A stretch of 64,000 nucleotides of DNA from Linyphia triangularis (GCA_963978545.1 OZ021724.1:24293933-24357932); one strand, 5' to 3'; positions 33,562-45,897 are shown, counted from the first letter of the stretch. Translations and numbers: made by a program. The notes: generated by a model not told the origin, from the letters alone.

Positions 33562-33912
33562 CAGGATTCCCATTCAAATCAAAGAATAAAAATCAATGAC
33601 TTTTAAGGACCTAAATAATGTTTTTAAGGACCTTTGAAAATTTCTTTTCAGGCATGTCTATGTATAATTTTTTAATTAAGTATATTCTACGAAACAAGTT
33701 ATAAGTTGGTGCACTTGAAATACAAACATGTCGGAGAATTCCAATACAGTGCGGATAAGTGGCAATCCAGCAGGGATAGCAAGTCCGAGTTGTATTTTTA
33801 TAAATTTTGCCATTGGGCAAATCCGCAAAAATTAAGGACCTTTAAGCATTTTCAAAGCTTTGAAAACAAGTTCAAAAATATAAAGCACTTTTAATCACCA
33901 TGGGAACCCCGA
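33562..33912 (-). mobile_element. Third copy of the ggtcctta-type hAT MITE, reverse orientation
   Basis: It begins caggattccc and ends tgggaacccc. Interior blocks (aaggacctaaataatg, ggacctttgaaaattt, aattaaggacctttaagc) are the reverse complement of 24590-24962. A 43-bp tandem duplication (tcaccatgggaaccccg / tcaccatgggagcaccg) follows at 33896-33980. Confidence 0.6.
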
Positions 33913-34745
33913 TTAAAATTTTTTTGTTTTATATCACCATGGGAGCACCGATTAAAAATTTTTTGTTTTATAAGTTTGGTATTTTTTCCATCTAGATTCA
34001 TTCACATCAAAAACTGTTTAAACTTTTTATAATTAGATTTTATCTGTATAGTAAAGGGATCCACAAGTTTGCCAGATTTTTAAATTTAAAAATAATGTTT
34101 TCTTTGAAAAATACTACTTTGTGCTTACAATAAAAGTTTCAACAAAAATTAATTATTTCACATGTTTTTCTTTTTAAAAAAAAAATCAATTAAACACATG
34201 GTATTTGAAGTAAACATTACCATTATATAGTTTAAATCCTTTCCCATAATATTTGTTCTTTTCTGTGCACAAATATGTCGGGTTAAATTTCACATAGATA
34301 AAAAAGGGCTCTTTTGAAGGATAACGAACATTGTTTATTTGTTTTTATAATTGTTTCCTTCGGTTTTCTTTGTTGTTCATCGAAATCATCAAAATCGGCG
34401 AAACCAATCCAACTCAATCTGTAACTTAAACTTTATAATTTTGGTGCTCATTTGTTTTTTGTATATTGCTATACAATTGTAAATAAGGTAATAATTTAGT
34501 GTTTCAACATATTATTTATTGGACTTATCTCTCCACAAAAATGAGTAAGGTACTTTTAAAAAGCTATTACTTGCATAACATTTTAAGAATGTAATATGCC
34601 TAAGTAAGAATTATTATCTGGGTATTTGTTGAAACTTTTATACATTTTCCTCAACACAAATAAAATTTATAACAAATGCCTCAACAAACATGAGCAGTAC
34701 AGTTAACAGTAAAGAAACTAAAAGAAGTTCAAGTGGGAAATTGCC

Positions 34746-36950
34746 TTAAAATTTAGGCTGCCTTGAACTTTCTAGAGCTGCAACAATTTCTTCACTTGAC
34801 ATTAAATTAGAATGTAGCAAAAATTTAAAAAGTTGATCTTTTGCATTTCCAGCAAAATAATTTCGAAGAAATGCAGGGAAACCTCTAAAACCATCCTTCA
34901 TTGTGAACATAGGAACACGCAGAATCCCCATTGTCTAAAAAGAAAGATTATCAGGATTTTGATAGTTGAACATGTAACTTGAAGATAAATTATATCATTA
35001 AAAAGTATCAACTATAACAGTTACATATGAAATTTAATTTATTTCTTCCCATTTGGAGATATGTAGTTAGACTAATAGTTATCAGAACATGACTTGAAAC
35101 AATTAGGAGACATTGTCATTTTAATATGAATTAGGGACATAAAAAGAATTTATGCTAAGTGAATTGAAGGAATGGATTTAGAATGAAAAGTGTGACTATA
35201 CAGTTGCCAAATCTTTGCTATTTTTTACCTTTTATTGATGAAGATATATCCTTTTGAAAGAGAAAATAATTTAACATACAATTTAATAGAAATTTTTCAC
35301 AAAATGTATGTAGAAATTTGGGGCAACATATTGTTTAGTTACAAGAGAATATGGTTAAGATAATATAAGCAATCATTAGACAGGGTACAGTTCAATGGAA
35401 ACACCGATTTCAGCTTTTTTTTACTGAGATTTAAAGGTAGATTACAAAATTAAAAAACTGTATTTAGTTAGATTCATGTTTTTCAAGCATAATTGTTTAA
35501 AGTTTTGAAAATTTGTGGGTTTCTATCATTTTTGCATGAAAAATACTGATTGGATAGTTAATAGTACAATACCAAGTACTAATTAAACAGATTAAAAGAT
35601 TCTCCAACTTCACTTACTTCAATTCCATAATCTTTTGCTTTCAATGCATCCTTTTCAATGTCTTCAAATTCTTCTTTTGAAACTTCCTTTGCATAAAAAT
35701 GAAAACACAGTTTTCTTGACAGATCTTTATGTGAACACAAGTAATCATCTATCTTGAGAAAAAACTTAGGATTTAAGTGCATTTCTTCTTCAAGTTCTCT
35801 ATTTACACCACTAAGAACATCTTCACCTTTGTCAATCAGGCCTCCAGGAAATCCTAATCTACCATCAAACCTCATTTGCATCTTAAAAAAACAGAGAAAT
35901 TGTTACAAGAAATTTTTGAAAATACCTGCCATGTCATCCTCTCCAAAAAAGCAAAGCTTGAACCTATTTTGAACATTTAAAAATAGGTTAGTCTAAGAAA
36001 ATATATCTTCCCTTCGCACAATTTTTCTCCAGATCAACCATTTAAAAAAATATCATTTATATTGTAAAATTTAAGTTAGAATGTGCTTTACAGTCCCCAC
36101 TTTTTTTGGCGATTTTGCCGCTGAGTGAGGGTTGACACCAAACTACAGGTTTGCAAAAATGGATGCCAAGTTAGAATGGAACCATATCGGCGTCAGGTTA
36201 CCATATTTGGTGCAAAATTGCCAAACAAAAAAGTGGGGGAAGTAAAGCACTTTCTAACCTAAAATTTAAATACAATATAGTAATAAAAGGGTTAGAATGC
36301 GTTATACGCCCCTCTCTTTTTTTTGGTGATTTTGCGCCAAGTATGGCAACCCGGCACCTATATGGTTTTATTACACCTTGGCATCCATTTTGGAAAACCT
36401 GTAGTTTAATTCAGTAGTCATGTCAATGCAACTTGGCGGCATTTTGCAAAGTCGCCAAAGTGGGGGGCGTATAATGCATTTTAACCAATAAAAGAATGCA
36501 ATTTGCAGAAGAAAATTGACAATTTTCAATAATTTGCTTCAAAATTTCTACATGAACTTTTTCAAAAGTATAACAAGTTTTACAGTATACAACATGTAAA
36601 ACAATTTACCACCTTTTAAATTAGCACATGTTACATTTTAAAAATGTAAGAAAATACACTTTTTAGAAGAAAAAACATTTTGAAATTGCGCATTCAGTGA
36701 ATGTCTTGAACAATATTTTTATCGCAAATAATTTTCGTTGCTTACAATGCAAAGCTTGGAAGAATAAGAGCACATTTAATATGAATACCGAAACTAGAGC
36801 AGACGACACATATCCTTTGAACAGGGGAGTAATAGTTCGAGAATAAATGCAGCAATGGCCTGCATGAGAATATTCTTGAAGCTTCACAGAATCCTCAAAA
36901 CCAATAAAATCTAATCCTGAAGTATTCGGCAACATGTCATCTGAATCCAT
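34746..36950 (-). CDS. NUDT16-like: NUDT16-like Nudix hydrolase (U8 snoRNA-decapping enzyme family), 3 exons
   Basis: Minus-strand exons: 36950-36789, 35881-35618 and 34934-34746; all junctions are phase 0 with GT/AG borders, giving 204 residues (human NUDT16 is of similar length). The Nudix box is in exon 2: G68x5E74, then R82 E83 L84 x E86 E87; the usual final Gly is replaced by H89. Family landmarks MQMRFDGRLGFPGG, HFYAKEV, KDYGIE and LRVPMFTMKDG are present. Known members hydrolyse cap structures of U8 snoRNA and mRNA and also inosine diphosphates; nuclear/nucleolar location is typical. The ATG at 36950 is the only good start in exon 1. A minus-strand AATAAA lies at 34520-34515. Intron 1 holds two palindromic MITEs. 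The gene is divergent from the zinc-finger gene. Confidence 0.85.
36074..36260. mobile_element. Palindromic MITE, copy A, in intron 1 of the NUDT16-like gene
   Basis: AGTTAGAATGTGCTTTAC at the left mirrors GCACTTTCTAACCT at the right, with long inner inverted text (ccccactttttttggcgatt). The perfect 8-bp duplication AAAATTTA lies at 36066-36073 and 36261-36268. Confidence 0.8.
36290..36486. mobile_element. Palindromic MITE, copy B, adjacent to copy A
   Basis: GGTTAGAATGCGTTATACGC at the left mirrors the right end (reverse complement GGTTAAAATGCATTATACGC). The perfect 8-bp duplication AATAAAAG lies at 36282-36289 and 36487-36494. It is the same family as copy A, with a separate insertion. Confidence 0.8.
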
Positions 36951-37730
36951 ACTTTCAGAAACAAATTATACTTTACGAATGTTTACAAAATTTCAAAAAT
37001 GGTTGGTTGGTTGGTTGAACTCCCGGCTGGGAGTGGAAAGGAAGGACTTTGTAAACTAGCACCTGCCTCCGCGTACATATGTGAGAGAACCACCTCTCTG
37101 GAACAGGATGAAGTAAAAAAAGAACTAATATAAAAAAGGGGGGGGGGGATAAAATCATTTAGGTGCAGAAGGAATTTTATGAAGTTGCCATTTCAATGCT
37201 TTCTCCGGGTGAGGACGTGGACACACACGTCGAGCTAAGCTGCTAGAAGAAAACCCATTTGCTGTCAATTTCAAAAATATTTCAAACTACAACCTACAAC
37301 TATTGCCACATTAATCACCAAAGTAGATAAATAATGCTCAAGATGTAACTCCTCTAAAAATTGAAATTTTTGTTTTGTATACAGTTTTATTTGGAGGCTA
37401 AATTAAGTATGACTTTGTGCTCTGTTCTATCAAAGTAAGTTCATTCAATCTAAAACCTTTGTAAACATCGCAATAACAAACATTTTAATACCATTTTACT
37501 CATAGAAATTTGTATGACGACAATAAGTAACAAGACTAAGTAACAATTCTATGCGGTTGCTTTTCTATTAACTGTAACTTCATCTCGAAATGTGACGCTG
37601 TGTTGATGTTGTTAAAACAAACTTTGTATTTCTATTTTTTCTGAAAAAAATTTCTTTTCCACTATAGATAATAATTGAAATTCATTTAATTCACCAAAAA
37701 AAGAAAATTGTTTGAAATGCTATCTTCCAG
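36951..37730. promoter_or_regulatory. Shared upstream region of the NUDT16-like and zinc-finger genes
   Basis: The two genes diverge from here. A 3' splice site (tatcttccag, ending 37730) just before the zinc-finger ATG implies a 5' untranslated exon of that gene upstream. A (ttgg)n-headed repeat with G-run (about 37003-37150), resembling a reversed (ccaa)-tailed SINE end, occupies part of the region. Confidence 0.5.
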
Positions 37731-37747
37731 TTGATTATTTTATCGCT

Positions 37748-39355
37748 ATGGCTTGCAAAGTCTGTCAGAAAACATTTGTTTTGGCTACAGAAGATGAATT
37801 TGATTCAGATGCAAAGCCACACGTTTGTTCTACGTGTGGCCAAAGTTTTTCCTTAAAAATACAACTTAGACGCCATACTCTGTTGCATGTAAATGGAGAA
37901 CCATTTACTTGCATCAACTGTTCAAAGGAATCTCAAAAAGATGAGTCTAAGTGTTACAATCTTAGATTAGCAAAAAAAGGTGACTACTTTTGTGAGGTTT
38001 GTAATACAAGCTTTAATTCTAAACGAATGCTGTTAAAACACTCTAATGAAGAACACAAATTTGAGTCATCTTATTTCTGCGATGATTGTCCTGAAATCTT
38101 CGAAACTTCTGTTGATCTTAAAAAACATGCTATAACGCACAAATCAAAATCAGTGTCTAAGAAACGTACTGTTAAAACAGATCCTTCTGATGGGAATGCT
38201 TCTAAAACTCTAGTTTGTCCGTCTTGTTTAAAAAGCTTCGCTTATCAGGCTTGTCTTGATAAGCACATAAAAATGTTAAAATGCAAGTCTTTGGATCCCC
38301 TCAAACCATCATCTAGAAAAAGAGTTTCTGATGCTGATGTTTTTAATCCTCCGAAGTTATCAAAAACAAATGAAGATGGAGCTTCAGAAAGTAATGGCAA
38401 AAAGCATTCATGTAACGTTTGTGGAAAAAGTTTTACGAGAAAAAGCGCTCTCGAAGGACATGAATTGCTTCATCTAAAAGATGATTTTGATAGCCCTGAT
38501 GAAGACGTTGAAGATGCCAGTATTTCTGGGAACGAGAGTGACAACTATGTATCTGAGACGAAAATTAATATCAGGCAATCATTCATGTGCGAAAAATGCA
38601 ACTTTGTCTGCTTTTCAAATATGACTCTCAAGAAGCACATGGAACGCAATCACAAAGAAAGAGACGATCCTGAGACTGAAAAAGAAGAGAGCCAGAATGC
38701 TTGTTCAAAATGCACGAAAAAATTTCCTTCGGCTGAGGAATTGGAGAAGCACAGTTTAGTACACATTGACGAAGAACCTGACAGTAAACCCAATTTGAAA
38801 GTTAAGAAAGAACGAGGCTCGTTTGCATGCGATGTTTGTAAAAAAGTTTTTCACAGTGAAAAGCGCCTCACACGACACAAATGGTCCCACAATCCTGGAA
38901 TTAGTGACATCAACGAAATAAACCGCAAGTCTGGTGCAAAGAAAAAAAGAAGCAAAGATTACTTTTGTGAAGTTTGTGGGAAGCGCTTTGCGGGCGAAAC
39001 CTGCCTTAAGAAGCATTCTCGTAAACACGAAGAAGGAGGCAGTGATGCAACAACCAGGGTTAGGAAGAAGAAGCAGAAAGTTATCGAAACTCTGATCTGC
39101 TCGTTTTGCAACGAGGAGTTTGTAGGGCGTAAAGGTGCTTATGTCAAGCACATGCATGCCCATACCCCAGAAGTTTGCGGGATTTGTGACGAGAGATTCG
39201 TGGACAGACAGAGTTTACGGGAACACTGTAAGATACATGTTGGCACTGAAGAAGGTAAGATGTTTATGGAGTGCAGTCAGAAAGCACTGGATGCTAAAAA
39301 TGGAGTTCTACCCCCTGAACCTAAAGTGGAGTACATATACTTAGTGTTACGTTAG
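37748..39355 (+). CDS. C2H2 zinc-finger protein with 11 fingers
   Basis: The ATG at 37748 lies 17 bp after a good acceptor (tatcttccag, ending 37730). Upstream in frame there is no ATG, only a TTG at 37712, so this start is preferred and gives 535 residues. Eleven fingers are visible, from HVCSTCGQSF to EVCGICDERF; the fourth has Cys in place of the last His (C2HC), and the linkers are mostly long and acidic, not the TGEKP type. Two extra CxxC half-fingers (CKVC near the N-terminus and CINC) lack histidines. Nuclear DNA or RNA binding is inferred from the family; targets are unknown. After the last finger, the codons for GTEE are followed by a strong donor (gaag|gtaaga, 39254/39255), so the last ~33 residues of the open frame may be intron. 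I do not recognise an orthologue. Confidence 0.8.
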   Translation: MACKVCQKTFVLATEDEFDSDAKPHVCSTCGQSFSLKIQLRRHTLLHVNGEPFTCINCSKESQKDESKCYNLRLAKKGDYFCEVCNTSFNSKRMLLKHSNEEHKFESSYFCDDCPEIFETSVDLKKHAITHKSKSVSKKRTVKTDPSDGNASKTLVCPSCLKSFAYQACLDKHIKMLKCKSLDPLKPSSRKRVSDADVFNPPKLSKTNEDGASESNGKKHSCNVCGKSFTRKSALEGHELLHLKDDFDSPDEDVEDASISGNESDNYVSETKINIRQSFMCEKCNFVCFSNMTLKKHMERNHKERDDPETEKEESQNACSKCTKKFPSAEELEKHSLVHIDEEPDSKPNLKVKKERGSFACDVCKKVFHSEKRLTRHKWSHNPGISDINEINRKSGAKKKRSKDYFCEVCGKRFAGETCLKKHSRKHEEGGSDATTRVRKKKQKVIETLICSFCNEEFVGRKGAYVKHMHAHTPEVCGICDERFVDRQSLREHCKIHVGTEEGKMFMECSQKALDAKNGVLPPEPKVEYIYLVLR

Positions 39356-40085
39356 GACTGATAATGAACTGTGTTGTATTGTCCATTTTTTTCCATCGAG
39401 TGGTACAGACATTTTTAAATTGTGATTTCTATATAGAACTAAGCTTCTGGCTACCTGAAAGTGTGTAGATAAGGACTGTTTTATATTTAGGGCACATATT
39501 GTTGCTCAATTACACATAATAGGTTATCTTTTTTTTTTCCAGAAAAAAACATACTTCCTATTGCCTGCTATTAATTAACATTGCTTTTAATTTTTTTCAC
39601 AGCCTGCAAATGTACTTTATTATAGTAGACTGAAAAACATGATGTACTTTGTCAACAAAAGTAAACTAAGCATGATTTTTACTGATACTAATTTGTTAGC
39701 TGGGACAAAAACCATCAAATTACAGACCTAACTCATCCAAATTAAAAGCCTTCAAATCATCTGTAATTCCTATCACAAACCATAAGCATTTAAACTTGGC
39801 GATAACTGCACCAATTGGTACCCAGCTAATGGAAGACTACCCTTATTTCTTAATAATTAAGCATTTTCTACACATCTGTTTATTTAACCTATAAATTAGA
39901 TTCAGACAGATTTATATTAGTGTTCATGTCATGAAATAAGGCAAGAAGCACTATATTCTTTTGTAAAAAAATTATTATATTTTACAAAAAGTTTTAATGT
40001 ATTAAAAGATACCACAGCTATATTATTTGTACCTATTAATTTTTATAACCTAAGAATCAAAAAGTAAATTCTAAAACTTCTTATG
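39356..40085. other. 3' flank of the zinc-finger gene, AT-rich
   Basis: This could be 3' UTR or intron. It contains a partial copy of the TTAA MITE (about 39795-39845: ggtacccagctaatggaag). Confidence 0.4.
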
Positions 40086-40088
40086 GTT

Positions 40089-40143
40089 ATTAACCCTCTT
40101 GATTTCAATAGTTTCTTAAACTATTGAAATCAAGAGGGTTAAT
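40089..40143. repeat. Perfect 26-bp inverted repeat with 3-base loop
   Basis: attaaccctcttgatttcaa..agttt at 40089-40114 is exactly mirrored at 40118-40143 around the loop CTT. There is no mismatch. It is not followed by a T run that would suggest a Pol III product. The role is unknown. Confidence 0.9.
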
Positions 40144-40902
40144 GTAAAAGTATCTATACCTTTATTTCTCAATCACAAAGTTCCTATAGTGCAGCTGTAC
40201 CTAAAAATATATTTTGTAAAACTGGATGTCTGCATTTAGCAATTGTATGCCTCCTCTAACTCGGCAGTACTCGCTTTGGGTTTCCCTTCATTAGTTTTTG
40301 CGTGGAGGGATTTACATTCTCAACAAGGCTGATGCTACAAAACTTTTTTTATTTAAAAAATGTGTTTAAGTTGTTTCATTGCAGAATAATATAAACAAAA
40401 CTTATTTTTAATATTTAACTACATTACAAACTGGATGGTTATGATTCAAGTTCTGTAGTTGTTGTTTTTTCGCATTTAAAAATAATATGAACTTTGTGCA
40501 GAGTTCCATGCCGTGTTTACAGTAAATGGGCATCTGGTATCCCACTGTTCTTTGCTTTTGACATTCCAATAAATGAAATGTATACTGAAATTCAATCTTT
40601 TCCCAATCGCTCTGTTAGAAATCAATTATTGAATGTTTGGTGAAGGAATATTGTATAATGGTGCAAACTAATCGTCTTACTGAGCACTTTGTTGCATCTA
40701 ACAAAAGAACATATCTCTTTCTGGCAAACAAAGAAAGGATACTTAAACCTGCTGTTAACTGAAGAGGGAGGACATTCTTAATTTAAGCTATTAAAAATAT
40801 GAGGTTTCTGTCATAAATAGAATTTCAGAACTAGGTAAGCTATGGAGCGTGCAGCAACCTCATACGAGTACTCCCGGGTTCATAGCTTAGGATAATTTGA
40901 TA

Positions 40903-41019
40903 TTGTATATGTAATTTACTATTATGTGTATAATTTACTATTGTATGTATAATTTACTGTTATATGTATAAATTACTATTATAAGTATAAGTTACTGTTA
41001 TATATATAAATTATAGTTA
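40903..41019 (+). repeat. Minisatellite, ~17-bp unit, about seven copies
   Basis: Variants of tatgtataatttactat repeat head to tail with small substitutions. Confidence 0.7.
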
Positions 41020-42770
41020 AAAATTGTTTTGAGGCAAACCCGTTTCTGTACTGATCATATTAATCTATTTTATGTTGTATACTGTCAAGCCTGAATAGAA
41101 GCAATTTCAGCATAAATGAAAAGGCCTATGAAACTTAAACTTTCCTTTGTAAAACTCGAACTTTTAGACTGTGCTATTGCGTGTTTGATGAAGAATTTAA
41201 ATATGTTTATTATCAGCACATTTTTTGCAATATTTTTTTTTTTTTTTAATCTTATTTCTCTTGGGGGCTCCGCCCCTGCTTGCTAAAGCTGGCCAACCCC
41301 CAGGGATTGCTTTGCAATCTCCAACACATATTGGGTAGAAAAGGGCTTCTTCTTTTGGGAGGAGAAAAAAATCCACTGGTTTTTAACTGACTTAAATTAG
41401 TACATTGGCGTTATTTTAACTGTCCAGGTTCTGAGTTTTGCAATTTAATTCTGTTAATCTATTCTATGTCGTGGTATAATTTATTAAAATAACACAATTG
41501 TTTTTCAATACTTGTTTGTAATTAAAAGCATCAATCGTGCAAGCTTAAAATCAAATGTTTTGAAATTTAGTTATCTAGTGACTACATCAAAATTTTTAAA
41601 AAGGGGTGTCAATCTTTTAATAAGACATATACCTTTGTGCCTGCAGAAAATTAGATTTCTACAATGCTTAGTTGTTCCCTGGTGAGGGCTGTGGATGCAG
41701 GAATATAATTCATTCACTTTGACATCAAAAAACTAAAGTTATTATTTTTTTATATTAACAATTTTTGCAAAATTTTTCTTCAAATGTACATAACTTCATA
41801 CTTTTAAATTCGATAGATTATGCGCTATGAGACGAAAAAGAGTGTCCAGTGGAACATTTTTGTAACAATGGAGAATTTTGTATCCTTATTTTTTGTAATT
41901 TAGAGAGATTTCATAAAGATACATAAATATCTTATCTGATATTTAAGATATCTAAATTTATTAGTACTTTTGTTACCATTTATGATAGCTTAACATGTAT
42001 CCATTGAATTGGAAGTACAATAAAGTTCTTGATATTACACAGGTGCATTCCAAAAATTAGGCAAACTCGTTTAATTTATAAATGTAAATATTTAAACGCT
42101 ATACGTTATTATTTAAATACTATACCTTTATTTAATCATTAATAAAAACAATTATAAAGTAAGTTTTAAAAAATTCTCTGATTTACTTAATATTGTTCAA
42201 AAATTTGTAATAAGGTATTTTCATGAACTTGGTTCCTTACTGTTGTATGTTGCTTACAGATATTATATTGAGTGTTCATAAAGTTTTAAGCTAGGTGTGC
42301 TTAAGAGCTCTGATGTGCTTATTAGTTTTGGAAGTAGAAAGAAGTAAGCTGTAAAAAGTTATCAAGCATTGCATATTACAACTCAAAAACTTGTAGATTG
42401 TAAGATAAGTAGGTTGTAGCAGGTACAGGATTTTCACCAAATGTTATAATACTGCAGTGATGCGCGAACAGTACTGCATTGTAAAATTATTATTCCAGCT
42501 GTAATATTTGGAGTATATATAACATCGCCTGAAATCTCATACCGGCTGCAAAAGTTGGTTGTGAGTAAGAGCATCACTTTTCCTGTCCAAGCTTTTAACA
42601 ATTTTATTCCATCCCAAAATTAAGAAGTAAAGGGTGAAAAGGAATTCGAGTTCCAACTCTTGATTTGGAAATTGTTTGAAATGTATTTTGTGTTTTATTT
42701 TAAAAACTATATTTATTTTTTGTACCAATTTCCAAATATCCACCCTTGCCGAAAGAAATTCATAGTTGTC
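41020..42770. other. AT-rich sequence, no gene recognised
   Basis: A GC-richer patch at 41260-41360 (gggggctccgcccctgc) has no recognisable coding sequence. No bounded element was found. Confidence 0.4.
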
Positions 42771-42775
42771 GGTAT

Positions 42776-43020
42776 ACATAACTCGGTAATAAGAACATAC
42801 ATGTAAACAAGCTCATTAAATCCTTCGATAAGTGGTACTACATACAGGTTCTTATTACCAACTTATCTGCAGCTATAGACACAACTTAACATTAACTTAT
42901 ACATAACTTGGTAATAAGAACATGCACGTAAACAAGCTCACTAAACGCTTCGATAAGTGGCACTACGTACAGGTTATTATTACCAACTTATTTGCAGCTA
43001 TAGACATAACTTAACATGAC
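42776..43020. repeat. Two tandem ~125-bp units, each an internal inverted repeat
   Basis: Unit 1 starts at 42776 (acataactcggtaataag) and unit 2 at 42901 (acataacttggtaataag). Within each, ggtaataagaac pairs with (gtt)cttattacc or (gtt)attattacc. The units differ at scattered positions, so the duplication is not recent. Confidence 0.75.
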
Positions 43021-45897
43021 ACAAGCTCATTCCACCTTCTTTCAAGTAATATTCCCTCTTCTCTATTTACATGGTTTTTAATGGCTCTGTATGTCTCACA
43101 TTCGATTATTTTAGTATACTCAACTTTTTACTATAATGTTAATTACTGAAATTCATTCAAATGTTTTTCAAAATTCCTTGCACATTAAGAGTCATGGCTT
43201 AGATATTCAATGTTTAGAAACATATGTTTATAAAGATTTTGATTGTAAGGTGTATGCAAGGACTAAGCCATGTTTCTTAAATGATAAATTCAAAAATGTG
43301 ATTTAGCTTTTTTTGCTAAAGAATTTAACCAGGAAATTTGAAAAATGTCAGTTTCTGCAATTTGAAGATTTGTCATCAACATAAAAAAAAAAAAAAACTC
43401 AATAATGAAGCTTTTTTTAATTTATAATAATTTTATTGATAATTATTAATGAGTCTTTTAAATTAAACATCAAGCATGAATGTAAGCTTTTTATCATTTT
43501 AACATTTTGTAAATAAAGAGAACATTCTGACTTTAGCTTTCTTGCTAAAGAAATTTTGTACTCCAGCTTAAATACTGGGTATATGTGTGTCTCTCTTTAA
43601 AGAACTAATCACTAATTATTGAACAACTTTTTAAGGTCCAAGTGCTGATATTTAGTTTAAGTTGAATGAAGAACATCCTTAATCTTCAAAAATACACCAG
43701 AGTTTCAATAATTCCTTTAAATTTTATTTATTAATCTGGATTGTATTTAAATTAATTTGTATTTCATTAAATTTTCAATCTAATTTTATGACAATATTTT
43801 TTCTTTTAGAGACCAAATATTGGAAGGATATTAACAATAGATATACCAATAAGATCCTACTCTCATAATTAAAATTAGTTTTCATCATCAAATCTCTGGG
43901 TAATACGAAAATTGCCTACTAGCAATAAAGTTACAGGTTGGTTGATTTTTAAAAATATATACACTGATACAAAACTAACATGATTAGCTTTTTGAATTAA
44001 TCCTCAACATAGGGTTTGATTTACTTTGCATAAGGTTTTCTTTGTAGTGAAAACTCATTATGTTATTAACTATTGAGTCATTAGTACATCATTACTTATG
44101 TATGGACTCTACTAGTGCAGTCCAAGAAATCAAGATGCTGTATATGTTTGGTCTACTGATGATTAAAATTTTCCATATGTGAATGATATTAATGCAATAT
44201 TTTCCCTTAAAGATTTTTTTTTAAATTACTTTGTTCCATTGTATATATTAATTTTTGTAACCCTTCAATATCTTTTTAACTTTGTAGGAACTCTTCAATT
44301 TAAAGCAACATGTCCTAATATTTATTTTTAATTTATGGGACTAAATGGATGGCAATAAGCAAAAAGCAACTGACTCTTGATTTTTAAAAAATTGCAAAAA
44401 AAGTTTTTCATTTTAATCTAATTTACAGTGAAAATTTCTTATTTATTTTGCATTATTTATTTAAATATTAAGAAAACCAAAATTGTAAAATGACGATCGA
44501 ATTTTATGTAAAAAAATTTGTTAACTTTTGTTCAATTTTTAAAAATTTCACACTTATCTGGTGTTTGCATATCACCATCCATTCTGTGGCTTTTTTGTTT
44601 GAAAGTTTAATCATAAACACTGTTTATCTTTAGAAAATAATATATTTTCTAAAATATCCTCACAAAACCTTTTTGAAATTATTTGTTGATTTACTTTTGA
44701 AACTATTTATAAATCTAGAGCAGAAATTAAGGAATAAAATACTGACAAAATTTGTTTATAAATATTGTATACACAATATTTATACTTCCTGCCCTAAGGT
44801 GTATGCTCTTGCAATTTTAAGGCTTGACTTTGTATCAAAGTGGGTTTTTTTAAGTTACAAATAATTTAGTTAAATTCTTCTGATTCTTTGTTGTATCATT
44901 TCAAACTCATGAAAAATGTAGTTTTATGAGTTTAAAGCCACATTAATTAAATCTTTTTATTAATTAGATTGAAGTCTAAGTGACTTTATAATTCTAATGG
45001 TTGCATATTATTAACTTTTATATGTTTTGCTCATGTTTATGATATTTTTGAAAACTGTATTAAACAATTGTTACAGTTGTTACTACGTATACGTCTTATT
45101 TGATTGCTATGTGTTGTCTGAAAGATGTAAAGTACTGAGTGAAAAGCTTTTTTTATACACATTTTAAATGTAGGTGTCTGATGAAATTAATGTATACAAG
45201 TATAACATTTTGAAATGGACAATCAAAAACGTTATTAGCTATGTTTAATCATTAGATGCTATTTTGTTTAATTTATTTGAATTTTTACTCAAAATATATC
45301 ATAGAAGTTTGATTGTATCAGAAAATTACAATACTCATTCTAAAAATTCCAAACTCATATAATAATTAAGAGGAATTTTTGTACTAATGTGTCCAAAAAA
45401 TATCTAAATTATGTTTTATTTTATTAATGTTATAAATAAGATCTTAAGCTTATGCTATCTTCGATTGTTTTATGAAGATAGTTTTGTTGAGTTTTGATGT
45501 ATGCCATATTGGTTTTATGGAGAGAATTTTTTTTTATTTGCTTCATTCATTTTTATTGTGGCTAATTTAAATGTTAAATCCAAATGCTATTAAGAAAAAT
45601 AAATAATTAAATACATATCTAATTTTTTACATTGGGATCAATTGCATAGTTAGAAAAATGAGCAAAAATTACACTATGTTTCTACTTAATAAGTAAGAAT
45701 ATGCCAAGTACACTTTTCTATTCTATCGTTACCTAAATGAAAACAAGTTGAACTGGGAAAGAAACTTTCACTGAAAGCCCACTTACACACAGGTTTCCAT
45801 TGCAGCAAATTATGTCCAAATACTAAGCATGTACAATTTGACTATGTTTAATGATTACCCCCCCCCCCCCCCCTCTTTTCCTTTAAGCTCACAACAT
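43021..45897. other. AT-rich sequence; one possible terminal exon at 43810-43868
   Basis: A strong acceptor (tttttcttttag, ending 43809) is followed by a short open stretch to a TAA at 43866-43868. It has the phase needed to join the zinc-finger donor at 39255. Otherwise nothing is recognised. A 16-17-bp C run is at 45857-45873. Confidence 0.3.

Noticed and set aside
34541..34549. Possible short first coding exon (ATGAGTAAG followed by gtactt)
   Set aside because: No downstream plus-strand exon in matching phase could be identified, so it is unsupported.
37712..37747. Upstream extension of the zinc-finger protein
   Set aside because: The frame upstream of the ATG at 37748 starts with TTG and runs through a good 3' splice site, so it is not translated as such.
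38756..39163. 135-residue minus-strand open frame
   Set aside because: It is a shadow of the zinc-finger coding sequence on the opposite strand.
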